A stretch of DNA of 64,000 bases from Rhizomys pruinosus. Taxonomy: Eukaryota > Chordata > Mammalia > Rodentia > Spalacidae. Made by a program: the position numbers and the translations under genes. Position 1 is the first letter of the stretch; every line of letters starts with the position of its first letter. Below, piece by piece: positions 11,001 through 22,005 of this stretch. Location of the stretch: contig VZQC01009975.1 of assembly GCA_009823505.1 (NCBI GenBank), positions 694,475 through 758,474 of the forward strand, read 5' to 3'. Under the pieces are notes generated by a model. The model saw only the letters and a list, made by a program, of their open reading frames with translations, did not search any database and was not told the DNA's origin.

Positions 11001-11319
11001 TATGAGCAAGATTTTGCCATGAAAGCAACTTCTCAACCGCAGACAATTCCATACTACAGATCTTTTTTGAACTTAGGTCTCAAAACCCACATACAACATT
11101 GTGCCAGAAAGCAGCTGACAGCTTTAAATTAGTCATGTCTCTTATAAAACCTACAATTCTAATATTAACCCAAGAAACTAATATTTCCTTACTGATACAC
11201 CTAAACTCATATGCACTTCTGTGTTCCGAGAATGAAATGTCCATTTTTCTAATTAAAAAGGTGATGATATAAATGCCCAAAGCTTAAAAATTGGCAAAAA
11301 AGTGACAATATTATTTTTG
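11001..11319. other. Unassigned AT-rich stretch
   Basis: No gene, RNA or repeat recognised. Confidence 0.4.
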
Positions 11320-11577
11320 GCTGATTCAAATTTATTTTAGTTAGCACACAAAGCATGAGGGTTCATCATCATGTTTCCTTACTAACTTGGTTGGGTTGCG
11401 CCCCCACTCCATTATCCTCCCCCTGAATGCTGCACTCCGCTCCACTTTCCTGTCACTGTCACATGACTTCTATCACTCTCCCCCTCCTAACACTTCTTTT
11501 TCTCCTCCCATGGTCCCCTTTCTACTTTCATGGCCTGAGTCCACACTGTAAGACTCTAGCAAGCGGCTCTAAGTTGT
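11320..11577 (-). mobile_element. Probable old LINE-1 3' UTR end, minus strand
   Basis: The plus strand has an L1-tail-like AAATTTATTTTAGTTAGC, then CACACAAAGCATGAGGGTT and a C-rich section, an order I associate with the antisense 3' end of older rodent L1. It runs into the pyrimidine tract next to it, and rodent L1 3' UTRs often carry such a polypurine (antisense polypyrimidine) block. Confidence 0.5.
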
Positions 11578-11880
11578 TTGTGTCCTTTCCCTCGCCTCTT
11601 CTCTGCTTCCCTCTCTTCCCATTCCCTGCCCTCCCCTCTCTTCCTTTCTCTTTACCCTCCTCTTCCTTCTCCTTCCCTGTCTCCTCTCCTCTTCCATTCC
11701 TTCCCTTCCTCCTCCCTTTCCATCTCATCCTTTCCCCTCCTCTCACTTCCCCTCCTTTTCTCTTCTGTCCCTTCCTGTTCTTTCCCCTCCCTTCCCTCCC
11801 TCCTTTTCCTTTTTCTCTTTCCCCTTCCCTTATCCCCTCCTTTCCTCTCCTCCCTTCCTTCTTTTCTTTGTGTTCTTGCC
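11578..11880 (+). repeat. 300 bp polypyrimidine tract
   Basis: Almost every base on the plus strand is C or T, with CCTTCC, CTCCTC and TTCCC motifs in no fixed period. The long open frames across it, on both strands, are compositional artefacts (Ser/Pro/Phe/Leu or Lys/Arg/Glu/Gly only). Such a tract can form triplex (H-)DNA in principle. Confidence 0.93.
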
Positions 11881-11992
11881 TCATGTTCTTCACTAATGTG
11901 AATGTTCACACCCATCTATTATACTGGGATCTAGGAGATACTCAGAGTTCTCTTTCACTGCATAGATGCACAAAACATTTCTTAATCAGTTT

Positions 11993-12412
11993 CCGTGGTA
12001 GTTTGAATGGGAATGTCCCCCCACAGGCTCCAAGTATGTGAATACTTGGTCCCTAGTTCCTGATGCTTTTTGTCCAGGCAGCTGTGGGAAGTGCAGCCAT
12101 ACCAGAGGAAGTATATCACTGGGGTGGGATTTGAGAGTGCATAGCCATGTTCATTTCCAGTCTATCTGCTTCCTGTGCCTGCTTGAAGATGTATTCTCTC
12201 AGCTTCCTGTTCCAGCACCTCCTGCCATGCCTGTTCCCCCGTGATGGACTCTTCCTCCTCCAGCATCTCCTGCCATGCCTGCTCCCAGGCAGGTCCTACC
12301 ACGCCTGCTCCCCGTGATGGTTCTTCTTCCTCTGGAACTGAGCCCACTAAACTCTTCCTTCTAGAATTGGCCTTGGTCATGGTGTCATATCACAGCAACA
12401 GAAAAGTGACCA
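11993..12412 (+). mobile_element. ERVL-MaLR-type solo LTR (MT/ORR1-like)
   Basis: It begins CGTGGTAGTTTGAATG, which matches the start of rodent MaLR LTRs. It contains the CCTGCTTGAAGATGTATTCTCTC zone and ends with the CTCTGGAACTGAGCCC, CCTTGGTCATGGTGTC and CACAGCAACAGAAAAG blocks that mark the LTR 3' part. It is a non-coding remnant of an ancient endogenous retrovirus-like element. No internal region is attached. It carries an internal tandem duplication around 12213-12335. Confidence 0.82.
12213..12335 (+). repeat. Internal tandem duplication in the MaLR LTR
   Basis: A unit starting CAGCACCTCCTGCCATGCC (12213-12260) recurs at 12261. A further partial copy of the CC(T/A)G(C)C-rich part lies in the second unit, and both end with GTGATGG followed by a CTTCC-rich run. 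The second unit is longer (about 75 against 48 bases). Confidence 0.75.
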
Positions 12413-12826
12413 ATCTAGTTTCTTGTTTCTTTGAAATTTTATTTTTAACTAACAAATAGTAATGGCATATATTGTTTGTGTTAGAGCTTGGGGTGTGAAG
12501 ATTAGAAAGCTGGTTCTATTGATGTCTGCTGTGTTTATTACTCAGAATGAATTAGCATGTTTCTTCCATTGGGGAAGTGAAGAAATGTTAATTATTTGAC
12601 TTATTTATTTATAAATGAATCAATGTCATAGTCCAGTACATATGCATCTGTGTTATAGACTTTCTAATTAGACGCCACCTTCAAGAGTCAAACACTCTGC
12701 CCAGCAGAGAGGGGAGTGCCTCCTAGTTGAACAGAGTCATGGAAGTTTCTCATGGTGACAGGTGCTCTGACTGTCCCTGAGAAAAATGGGCAAATTGTCT
12801 TAACTCAAAGGGGGTGTGGTGCTATG
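12413..12826. other. Unassigned stretch
   Basis: No gene or recognisable repeat. It separates the MaLR LTR from the SINE at 12838. Confidence 0.4.
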
Positions 12827-12837
12827 CTTAGTGGTTG

Positions 12838-13053
12838 GATTTTATTATTTTATTTTCTGTGTATGAATGTTGTGCTTGCATTATGTGAGTCCATCCATGT
12901 CATGCAACACCTCTGGAGGACAGAAGAAGGCATTGGATTTCCTGGAACTGGAGTTACTAACATTGTTAGCTGCCATATGGGTGCTGGGAATTGAACCTGA
13001 GTCTTCTGCAAGAACAACCAGTACTCTTAACCCCTGAGGCATCTGTCTGGCCC
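12838..13053 (-). mobile_element. B2-superfamily SINE, minus strand
   Basis: The antisense order is complete: T-rich tail complement, GTCATGCAACACCTCTGGAG, TTCCTGGAACTGGAGTTAC, GCTGCCATATGGGTGCTGG and CATCTGTCTGGCCCC. CTTAG(T)GGTTG-like flanks at 12827-12837 and 13054-13064 agree except for one base and are a likely TSD. The copy is moderately diverged. Confidence 0.92.
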
Positions 13054-13064
13054 CTTAGTAGTTG

Positions 13065-15507
13065 TTTGTAACAATGCATGCAAGTTGGACTTGAAAGCTC
13101 TGATGCAGTTTTTCTCAGTTCAAAGCAGAAGGAAAATATTAGGCAGAACAAAGCACTAAGACAAGTGTCACAGCAGTGTTTCAGTACACTGATTAGAAGT
13201 TACCAGCTAGGGCCAACTCCAGTGACAGGGCAGAGAAACGAAGCACTCGGGTGGTTCTCGAGTCTCATCTGACTAAAAACAGACAAACAACAATGCATCT
13301 TTGAAATAGCACTGAGCACCTGTGTAGGCAGAATGTACTGAAGGAAGGAAGTGCAGGCAGTGTCTGGGTTTCCATGATCTGGCTGATGTGAATGAGGAAC
13401 AGGGGAGTTTTTCCATGTACCTTAATTCTCTGGGAAAGACAACCTATAGGGCAGCAAACTAACAACTTCACAGCACATCCCAGACATGGCAGTGACAAAC
13501 ACTTTTAGCAGTCATGTGATGGACAGACAATGGACAGAAACTGGACACTGTGGACAGAAGTAAATTCCTTTGGAGAGTGACACTAAAATAGATTTGAGTG
13601 ACAAGGGCTAGCTCTGTGTAGATAACTTGGGAAAGCAATTATCTCTAGGGTTCTAAGACTCCCTCTTACAGAGGGAGAGAGAGAGGGAGTGAGAGAGGGA
13701 GAGTGTGCTCCTCTGTTGGAGATAAGGGTAACCCTCCTGTCAGCGTTCCCAAAAGAATGAGTCCAGGCTCAGCCCAGGGCTTTGAACCCATCCTGTTGAC
13801 AGCCATGTGTGTTCTTATTCTCTTGGGGTCAGACTTGACCCCATGACCCCTCACTTGATGTGGTTGGTCCAATTTGTTCTTCATACTATTTGTACCCAGG
13901 TTTTATTTCTAAGAATGTTTATTCCAGTCAGGACATCAATGTCATCTTTATGCTTTGAGTTCTATAAAAGGAATCTTAGATGAAGTCCTTGTGGGCACTC
14001 CTCTTTCCTTTCCTTTTGTTGGTTGTTATCCTGGCAGTTTCCAGCGATGAGAAGTGGTAGCTGACAAACTAATTTTTAACTATTTTAAACAGATTTTCAG
14101 CACCTGATTTATTTTTCGCACTTATGAGGACTCTCTGATTGTTAAACTTTTGCGAATTAGCAGGACTAACACATGAGTCCCATAAAAATGAAAAATTTTG
14201 TGCTTGAGTAACAATCACAACAACCAGTTAGGTCCCCATTAATTCAGTCCTCAAAAGTTGTGTAGTATATATGAGTCCTGGAATCCTGGTAGGCTCAGCA
14301 AGCAGTCACTGCATATGGGAATTTCTTTTCCTCTTCCTTTCTAAGCTTTCAGGCAGATGGGATCCCAGGCAGAAACTGCTGAAGAAGCACCTCCCTGTCT
14401 TCATTTGGGTGTGGAGAGGAGGCTAGCTGGCTAGCTGTCCCCCTGCCAGGAGGCTCTGGGGGAGATGGGGATCCATGAGCTCCCAAACAGATGCTCCTGT
14501 CAGAGAATGATGGAAGAGAAAGCCAATGATGAATTAGGAAGCAGAACTCATGCTTCACAGCACTCTGATTTTAATGTTCTGTACACAACCATTGCAGCGT
14601 GCAGTGTTTCCAAATTAAACAAAAGGAAGCTTCCCTCACACAGAGATGCAACGGCTTTCTCCAGACTGTCTAAACAGGGTCCATGAGATGAGAGAGCTTT
14701 GGTGTGGAGGAGGGGATGTGTCTAAGAGCCAGTGAGGTATTTCCTCTTAGTAAATCATGACCTTAGCCAGCTGTGAAGCTTGAGGCTTGAGGCAGCTTCA
14801 CTATTTCTTTTGCATGAACACATTTCATTTCTACTGCTTCACAAGCGACAGATTATTATAACAGAAAAGAATGGCCGTGGCAAGTAATGGAAGAAAATTT
14901 AATTGTATTTATTATTTCCAAAGCACTACCTACAAAACAATCCTTTCATGTGAAAGTAAAATATAATCATGGGGAAAGAATCTATACAAAAGTATGACAA
15001 AGGACTTTTGGAGTTGCTCCAAAGCAGTTCTGTGAAGGTGATTTAATAGCAACACAGATTAAATCCCTGTTGTCAATAATTTTATTTTCCATCATGTTAC
15101 TGGATTGTCACCTAGAATGCTCACAGATGAAGAGACACAGACTGAACTTCTAACAGAAATATTCTTTTTTTTTCTTAAGACTAGACATCACATGAGATTC
15201 ACAATCAACTAATAACACCTGTTCCAATAATACTTTACTCATATTCATCCAAGAATGAGTATGACATATGCAAAAAGGAAAGGGTTGTAACACAATTTAC
15301 TGTGTGAAAGCAAACTCCATCGTAACCAGTTTAAACAGAGCTCACAGAGGCCAAAAGTCATGATTGTGGGAAAGGTGAGCTTCTGAGACACACAGTCCTG
15401 ATTTCAGACCTCAGTGTTGCCAATTGACTAGCTGAAGGGTCATGCACAGACTAGAACAGTCTTACTCCTATATAAAATATGAAAATAATAGACACTATTG
15501 AAATCTC
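13065..15507. other. Unassigned non-coding stretch
   Basis: About 2.4 kb with no gene or repeat that I can name. There is a purine-rich GAGAGGGA run at 13670-13706. The longest open frames are about 75 codons, with no domain. The part 14800-15420 has an even, repeat-free look and would be worth a conservation check. Confidence 0.4.
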
Positions 15508-15696
15508 AAGATGTGGCTACTTAGAGAGCACTGACTGCTCTTGCAGAGGACCCGGGTTTGATCCCCAGTACCCACATGGCAGCTGAGAACCCTCTTTAAC
15601 TCCAGTTCCAGGGGAACCTAACGCCCTCTTCTGACTTCTGATGCATTGCACGACACAGGTGCACAAACCTACATGCAGATAGTACATTCATACAGA

Positions 15697-15737
<41 letters not shown>

Positions 15738-15750
15738 AATATTAAAAAAG
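15508..15750 (+). mobile_element. B2-superfamily SINE with (AAAT)n tail
   Basis: The head is partly lost (it begins near AAGATGTGGCTACTTAGAG). The B box region GGGTTTGATCCCCAG, the CCCACATGGCAGCTGAGAA block and CTCCAGTTCCAGGGGAACC are clear. The tail is a long run of AAAT units at about 15697-15740. It lacks the internal 17 nt duplication. Confidence 0.94.
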
Positions 15751-16405
15751 AAACTTATTCTGCTAACCAGATTCATGGCTTCTGTGTTTGACACTTGGCT
15801 TGCTGCTAGAGAACAAGAATTATTAGAGGAGCTTTCTACCCTAAGCTGGGGAACTCAAACTTTTCACCCCTAGTTATGTTTTTTTTCTGTATAATGCCTC
15901 CTAACCATAGCTCCTGGGTACACACCTGAGACTAAATGCCCATGTATAATCATCAGCCTTCTAAAGTCTTTCTTTTGGTGTTGTTTTGTGTCTGAGTGAT
16001 GTTCTCTGGTAGAATTACCCCATTACAAAGACTGATACAAGAGTTCCATGTAAATATATATGTGACATTTGCCTAACAGTGGTAAAAGCCAAGGTTTACC
16101 CACAACAATACATTTATAACTACCTTGTAATGACTTTGAAACTAAGGTAAATATACCAGGTGTTATTTCAGGACCAAAATATGTTTTTTTGGGTCAACAA
16201 ATACCAAAAAGTAGGTATTTCAATCAAATAAATGAGTCCACTCTTTGAGAGACAATGCCATAAATACTAGGCAGTCCATTATGAATATAGCATACACCCT
16301 TTTAAATACAGATAAGATTTCCTATTTCACCAGGATATTCCTAAAGCAAGCTCTCAGAGAGTTTAAGTACTGGAAATAATTTCTAGGTATTAAACTTTTC
16401 CTTTT
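15751..16405. other. Unassigned AT-rich stretch
   Basis: No gene or named repeat is recognised. It is the left flank of the 16.4-21.0 kb L1 insertion. Confidence 0.4.
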
Positions 16406-19020
16406 AATAAAAACTATTTTATAATGTTTTTATTGATGTTTTGTGTACTTCAGACATCATTTCTCAGTTCAGTTTAGATACATTCCCCTTTCCCTTCCCC
16501 CCACCCCACCCCAGATCATGCATTCTGCCATAACTGTCCTGCATCTTTCTCTCAGTATTTTTTTAATGTTTAGGAATTCACATTTTCCTCGTTTAATTTT
16601 ATATTACTCTAAAATATGAATATATACTTTCCACTCATATACAGTAATTACGGAGTCTGAAAGTAAGTGGTGGATCGATTCTAGAGCCTGTTAGAGCCCG
16701 TTAAGAGATTTACATTATAACAACATAATTGCTTTCAGATAAACAGAAATATAACAATAATGATGTTCAACTTGCCCTTCATCTGGGGATTTGGTGTTAG
16801 CATCCACAAATGAGGGAGACCATTCACCACTTGTTTTTCTGGGACTGTGTTACTCCACTTATCATAATGTCCTCGAGTTCCATCCCTTTACTTGCAAAGT
16901 TCATGATGTCATTTTTATTTACTGCTGAATAGTACTTCATTGTGTAGATGTACCACATTTTGGGGGCATTTGGGTTGGTTCCAGCTCTTTGCTATTGTGG
17001 AGAGCTCCAATAAACATGGATGTGCATGTATCTTTGGGGTAGGATGAGTCTTGTGGGTATATACCCAGGAGTGGTATGGCTGGGTCAGGTGGTAGGCTCA
17101 TTTTGAGTCTTTTAAGGCATCTCCACACTGTTTTCCATAATGGTTGTACAAGTTTACATACCCACCAGCAGTGAATGAGTGTTCCCCTTTCCCCACATCC
17201 TCTCCAGCATTTGGTTTCTTTTGTGTTCTTGATTTTAGCCAGTTGTATCAGAGTGACATAATATCTGAGAGTGGTTTTAATTTGCATTTCCTTAATTATT
17301 AATGATGTTGAACACTTTTTAAGATGTTTCTCAGCTATCTTTACTTTTTCACTGGTGAAGTCTCTGTTCAGCTCTTTACTCCATCTTTTGAGTAGGTCAT
17401 TTGTTTTCTTACTTCTTTGTTTTTTAAGTAGTATATATATTCTGGACATTAATACTCTGTCAGATGAATGACTGGTGAAGATTTCCTCCCACTCTGTGGG
17501 TTTTCTCATTACTTCCTTGATTGTTTCTTTAGCTGTACAGAAGCTTCTGAGTTTGATGAGTTCCCATTTGTCGACTGTTGACCTTATTTCCTGTGCAGCT
17601 GCTGTCTGATTTAGAAAGTCTCCTCCTACACCTATGTCTTGTAGGTTGTTGCCAATTTTTTCTTCTATCACCTTCAGGGTTTTAGGTTTTACGTTAAGAT
17701 CTTTGATCCACTTGGAGTTGATTTTTGTACAGGGTGAGAGGTAGGGGTTTAATTTTGTTCTACAAATGGTGATCCAGTTTTGCCAGCACCATTTGCTGAA
17801 GATGCTATCCTTCCCCCATTGAGGATTTTTTTCCCATTTGTCAAATATGAGGTGGTTGAAATTGTATGACCTCAAGTTTGGAGCTTCAATTTTGTTCCAT
17901 TGGTCAACAGGTCTGTTTTTGTACCAGAACCAGGCTGTCTTTATGACTATGGCCCTATAATATAGCTCGAAGTCTGGTAGAGCAATCCCCCCTGTATTGC
18001 ATTTTTCACTCAGGGTTGTTTTAGCTATTTCGGGTCTTTTGTTTTTCCATATGAATATAAGGATTTTTTTCCAAGTCTGTGAATAAGCTAATGGGGGTTT
18101 TATTGGGATTGCATTGAATCTGTAAATCAGTTTGGGTAAAATGGAAATTTTTACTATATTAATTTTTCCAATCTATGTGCATGGGAGTTCTTTCCATCTT
18201 TTGATGTTATTTTCAATCTCCTTCTTCAGGGGTTTAAAATTTTTGTTGTAGAGAACGTTGATATCTTTGGTTAGATTTGTTCCCAGGTATTTTATTATTT
18301 TTGAGGCTATTGTGAGTGGGAAGGTCTTCTTATATTCCTTCTTCACTTTTCTATTGTTGGTGTAAAGAAAGGCTACTGATTTTTCCAGCTTAATTTTGTA
18401 TCCTGCTACTTTACTGAACCTCTTAATCATTTCTAGAAGTTTTCTGCTGGAGTTTTATCATCTCTTAGGTAAACTATCATATCAGCTGCAAAGAGGGATA
18501 GCTTAACTTCTTTTCCAATTAGTACTCCTTTAATTTCCTTCTCTTGTCTTATTGCTCTAGTAAGCAATTCAAGTATTATTTTGAAGAGGAGTGGTGATAA
18601 GTGGCAGCCTTGCCAGGTTCCGGCCTTTAAGGGAAATGGTTCCAATTTTTCTCCATTTAGGATGATGTTGGCAGTGGGTTTGATATATATGACTTTGATC
18701 ATGTTGAGGAATGCTCCCTTCAGTCCGATTCCCTCTAGGACTTTAAACATGAAAGGATGCTTTGTCTTGTCAAAGGCTTTTTCTGCATCAATTGAGATGA
18801 TCCTGAGGTTTTTGTCTTTCAGTCCATTTTTGTGGTTTAGATATTTATAAATTTACATATATTGAACCATCCCTGCATCTCTGGTATAAATCCAACCTGG
18901 TCATGATGGATGATCTTTTTGACGTGGGTCTATATGCAATTTGCAAGTATTTTTTGAGAATTTTTGCATCTATATTCATTAATGAGATGGGTCTATAGCT
19001 TTCTTTTTTTGGTTGTATCT

Positions 19021-19024
19021 TCTT

Positions 19025-19063
<39 letters not shown>

Positions 19064-19066
19064 TTT
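19021..19066 (+). repeat. (TTTA)n run, probable tail-only insertion
   Basis: About 46 bases of TTTA units interrupt ORF2 of the surrounding L1. The 13 bp string TTTGGTTGTATCT precedes it (19008-19020) and recurs right after it (19071-19083), as expected for a target-site duplication around an A-tail-only retroposon. Confidence 0.85.
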
Positions 19067-19502
19067 TGGTTTTGGTTGTATCTTTGCCTGGTTTGGGTAT
19101 TAGGGTGATGCTGGTTTCATAGAAGGAATCTGGGAGAATTCCTTCTGTTTGTATCTTTCTGAACAGATTGAGTAATAATGGTTGTAGGACCACTTTAAAT
19201 GTTTTATAGAATTCTGCTGTGAAACCATCTGGGCCCAGGCTTTTTTTAGTTGGGAGGGTTTTTTTTTAATACATCCTCAATTTCCTCAAATATTATGGGT
19301 CTGTTTAAAAACTGTCAATCTTCTTCTTGGTTAAGCTTTGTTGGTTCCCAGGATTTCAAATATTCATTCCATTTCTCTAGGTTTTTCAAATTTGTGTGTA
19401 TAGGTTTTTGAAGTATTCCCCATATGATTGTCTGGATCTTAACTTTGTCTGTTGTGATGTTTCCCTTTCATCTATGCATACTCATTGAGTTGGAGTTGCT
19501 CT

Positions 19503-19503
19503 T

Positions 19504-19570
<67 letters not shown>

Positions 19571-19572
19571 GG
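19503..19572 (+). repeat. (TA)n plus T30 low-complexity tract inside L1
   Basis: A TA run with two interruptions, followed by about 30 T residues, replaces a short pyrimidine stretch found at the same place in the L1 at 44.3 kb. Confidence 0.92.
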
Positions 19573-20516
19573 TTAACTGGAATAGAGATCTGTCTATTTT
19601 GTTTATCTTTTCAAAGAACCAGCTTTTGGATTCGTCGAATCTATGTATTGTTTTCTTTGTTTCTATTTCATTGGTTTCTGCCTTGATTTTTGTTATTTCT
19701 TCCTGTCTTTTGGATTTAGTGTTCATTTGTTTTTGTCTCTTAAGTGTTTTTAGCTTCAGTGTTAGATCATTTATTTATTCCTTTTCTGTTTGTTTTTGTT
19801 TTTGTTTTTTTGATGTGGGCACTTAGGGCTGTAGATTTCCCTCTCAAGACTGTTTTTAAAGTATCCCACAAGTTTTGTTGTGTTGTATTGTCGTTTTCGT
19901 TCGTTTGTTGTTCATTCAGTTCCATGAATACATTTATTTCACTCTTTATTTCTTCCCTGATCCATTCATTATTCAGGATGGTGTTGTTTAGTCTCCATGT
20001 GTTCTTGTAGCTCCTTGGGCTTATTCTGGTGTTCATATTGAGCTTTATTTCACTGTGGTCTGATAGAATGCATTGAATAATTTCAATCCTTTTGTATTTG
20101 TTGAGATTTCTTTTGTGCCCCAGTATGTGATCAATTTTGGAGAATGTTCCATGAGATGCTTAGTAGGAAGTATATTCTCTGGTGTTTGGGTGGAATATTC
20201 TGTAGATGTCTGTGAGGTCCATTTGGTTTATTGTATTGTTCAGTTCAGATGTCTGTTTATTTTTTGTCTAGTTGATCTATTCAAGGGGCTCAATGGGGGT
20301 GTTGAAGTCTCCCACTATTAGTGTGTTAGGATTAATCTGTGTCTTGAGGTCCTGCAGAGTAGTGTTTATAAAGTTAGGTGCACCAGAGTTTGGTGCATAG
20401 ACATTTAGGATTGTGAAGTCTTCATAGTTAAATGTTCCTTTGACAAGGATGTAATGGCCCTCTTTGTCTCTTCTGATTAGTTTTACTTTGAGATCTGTTT
20501 TGTCTGATATTTAGAT

Positions 20517-21025
20517 GCCAACCCAGACTACTATATCCAGCAAAAATGTTAGTTATAGTTGCAGGAGAAAGAAAATTCTTTCATGACATGAACAAGATGA
20601 AAGAATACATGTCTAAGAAACCAACATTTCAGAAAATCCTTGAAGCAATCCAAAGAACAGAGGATAGGAGCAACTATCCCCAAGCAATTAAAGAGAGAAA
20701 TCAGCAAAAGCATAACAGAGTAAATACAAACCTAGACCAAAAGTGCAAACAAACAAAAAAAAATAAATAAGGTGAAAGGAAACAACACACATCTCTCAAT
20801 AATAGCCTTAAATACTAAGGGTCTAAACTCTCCAGTCAAAAGACATAGACTGGGAGAATGGATTAGGAAACAGAATCCTTCTGTATGCTGTCTATGAGAA
20901 ACCCATCTCATCCTCAAAGACAGACACCACCTTAGAGTGAAAGGATGGAAAAAAATATTCCAAGTGAATGATACCAAGAAACAAGCTGGAGTGGCTATTC
21001 TAATATCAGACAAAATAGATCTCAA
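20517..21025 (+). pseudogene. Inverted L1 segment: ORF1 C-terminus and start of ORF2
   Basis: This plus-strand segment is the 5' part of the L1 at 16.4 kb, flipped by twin priming. It encodes the ORF1p C-terminal domain end (20546-20770, FFHDMNKMKEYMSKKPTFQK-like, then the basic tail) and, after a short spacer, the first roughly 80 residues of the ORF2 endonuclease, including an ETHL motif and GVAILISDKIDL. An in-frame stop occurs just before ETHL. The same ORF1 C-terminus is found in antisense at 45766-46002. Confidence 0.9.
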
Positions 21026-21040
21026 AATAAAAACTATTAT

Positions 21041-21704
21041 AGGAAATACTAGCAGTCAGATTCAGTTTTTTTGTTTCAATCATTATGGAGTAAGTTAACC
21101 TTTATGGAATATATCTGAGTTTTTACAACTGTATAACCACCATTATAATTTATACTTGTTTCTTCTCCCTAAGCAAAACAAAATAAAGGATATATGTTTT
21201 ATTTCTTTTTCTTCTCTTGAAATGCATATTTTACCTTTTTGTCAGAGGAGGGGTGCAAAATTGGTCATGATGATTTTTATGAAGGGGGCCATCATGGGAA
21301 AATGTACATGTTCCTGAGATCTTTAGACAGATATCCTGGACGGCAGTCAGTGAGCATTATTTGTTTGCATGTGAAATGAACAAAGAAAGGCAGCTCAACA
21401 GCCTCACATTTAGTCCCAGATTCCCAAGAGCTGCAAGCCATCTCTCAGCAGATCAAACCAACAGCCAGCAGAATGGAAGAAAACAATACCAGCTAAATCT
21501 CAGATAGAATGTGATAAATACCCAGTGTTTACAAAGAACTCAAAAAGTTAAACACCAAGAAACACAACCATCTTTCAATTTCTTACTGATCACACTTATA
21601 ACTGACCCATTTAGAAAAAAATTGATTATTGTTTAAAATTTGTTCTGTGAGGGAGGGGTTTTGTAACCTGAAAATTTTTCTCTTTTTCTTTTGTTAAACT
21701 ATAT
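21041..21704. other. Unassigned stretch with a possible old L1 ORF2 scrap
   Basis: Most of this stretch is unassigned. At about 21470-21575 the plus strand contains TTTACAAAGAACTCAAAAAG and AACACCAAGAAACACAACCA, which resemble a diverged sense ORF2 segment. The rest shows nothing recognisable. Confidence 0.45.
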
Positions 21705-21858
21705 AAATCAGCTGGTCATGGTAGCACACACCTTTATTCCCAGCACTCGAGGGGCAGAGGCAGGAAGTTCTTTGTGAGTTCAAGGCCAGCCTGCTCTACA
21801 TAGTAAGTTCCAGGACACTTGGGGCCACAGGGAGACCCTGTCTCAGTAAGACCCCCCC
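21705..21858 (+). mobile_element. B1 SINE
   Basis: A 7SL-derived monomer in sense: GCTGGTCATGGTAGCACAC (A-box region), CAGCACTCGAGGGGCAGAGG, GAGTTCAAGGCCAGCCTG (B-box region) and GAGACCCTGTCTCAG. The tail is short and degraded to C/A. AAACTATAT at 21696-21704 and 21859-21867 is a possible 9 bp TSD. Confidence 0.93.
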
Positions 21859-22005
21859 AAACTATATCAAATGATTCTATTAGTGTTCTTTAATACATCA
21901 ATTGTATTATTGCTATACCTAAAACAAAATATGTTTGTTACAATCTGATCCTCAGAATAAGGGAACACATGAACTCTGGTCATTTGTCCAATGCCAACTG
22001 TCTTT

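Larger units (their letters stand above)
16830..20516 (-). pseudogene. LINE-1 ORF2 pseudogene (endonuclease/reverse transcriptase)
   Basis: ORF2p nicks target DNA and reverse transcribes L1 RNA at the nick. Readable parts are the endonuclease C-terminus (19767-20036), an RT section (18433-18750) with [18 protein letters not shown] and SPLLF, the next RT section (18173-18430, AFLYTNNRKV and IASKIIKYLG), and a 312-codon C-terminal stretch (16937-17875) with the Cys-rich motif [18 protein letters not shown]. The catalytic motif reads FAADM where active L1 has FADDM, so one metal-binding aspartate is lost. Frameshifts occur near 18432 and elsewhere, and A/T-rich insertions at 19021 and 19503 disrupt it further. 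Intact L1 ORF2p is about 1,280 residues. Confidence 0.92.
16419..21025 (-). mobile_element. 5'-inverted (twin-primed) LINE-1, 4.6 kb
   Basis: From 16419 to 20516 the plus strand is antisense L1: tail complement, terminal 3' UTR module, about 400 bases of 3' UTR, then ORF2 back to its endonuclease domain. At 20516/20517 the orientation flips, and 20517-21025 reads in sense from the ORF1 C-terminus into the start of ORF2. Both segments end in the same ORF2 motif (ISDK.DLK), so together they make one L1 copy with an inverted 5' part. AATAAAAACTATT flanks the whole at 16406-16418 and 21026-21038, a 13 bp TSD. The element is not full length and every ORF is broken. Confidence 0.93.

Noticed and set aside
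11427..12041. 204-codon open frame, the longest plus-strand frame in the first half of the window
   Set aside because: It lies mostly in the polypyrimidine tract and encodes low-complexity Ser/Pro/Leu/Phe; frames on the other strand are equally open.
11993..12412. Possible complete endogenous retrovirus around the MaLR-type LTR
   Set aside because: No second LTR in the same orientation at a suitable distance and no gag, pro or pol-like frames nearby; only solo LTR sequence is seen.
20546..20770. Possible small gene or exon on the plus strand
   Set aside because: It matches the L1 ORF1 C-terminus seen in antisense at 45766-46002 and is the inverted 5' part of the 16.4 kb L1.
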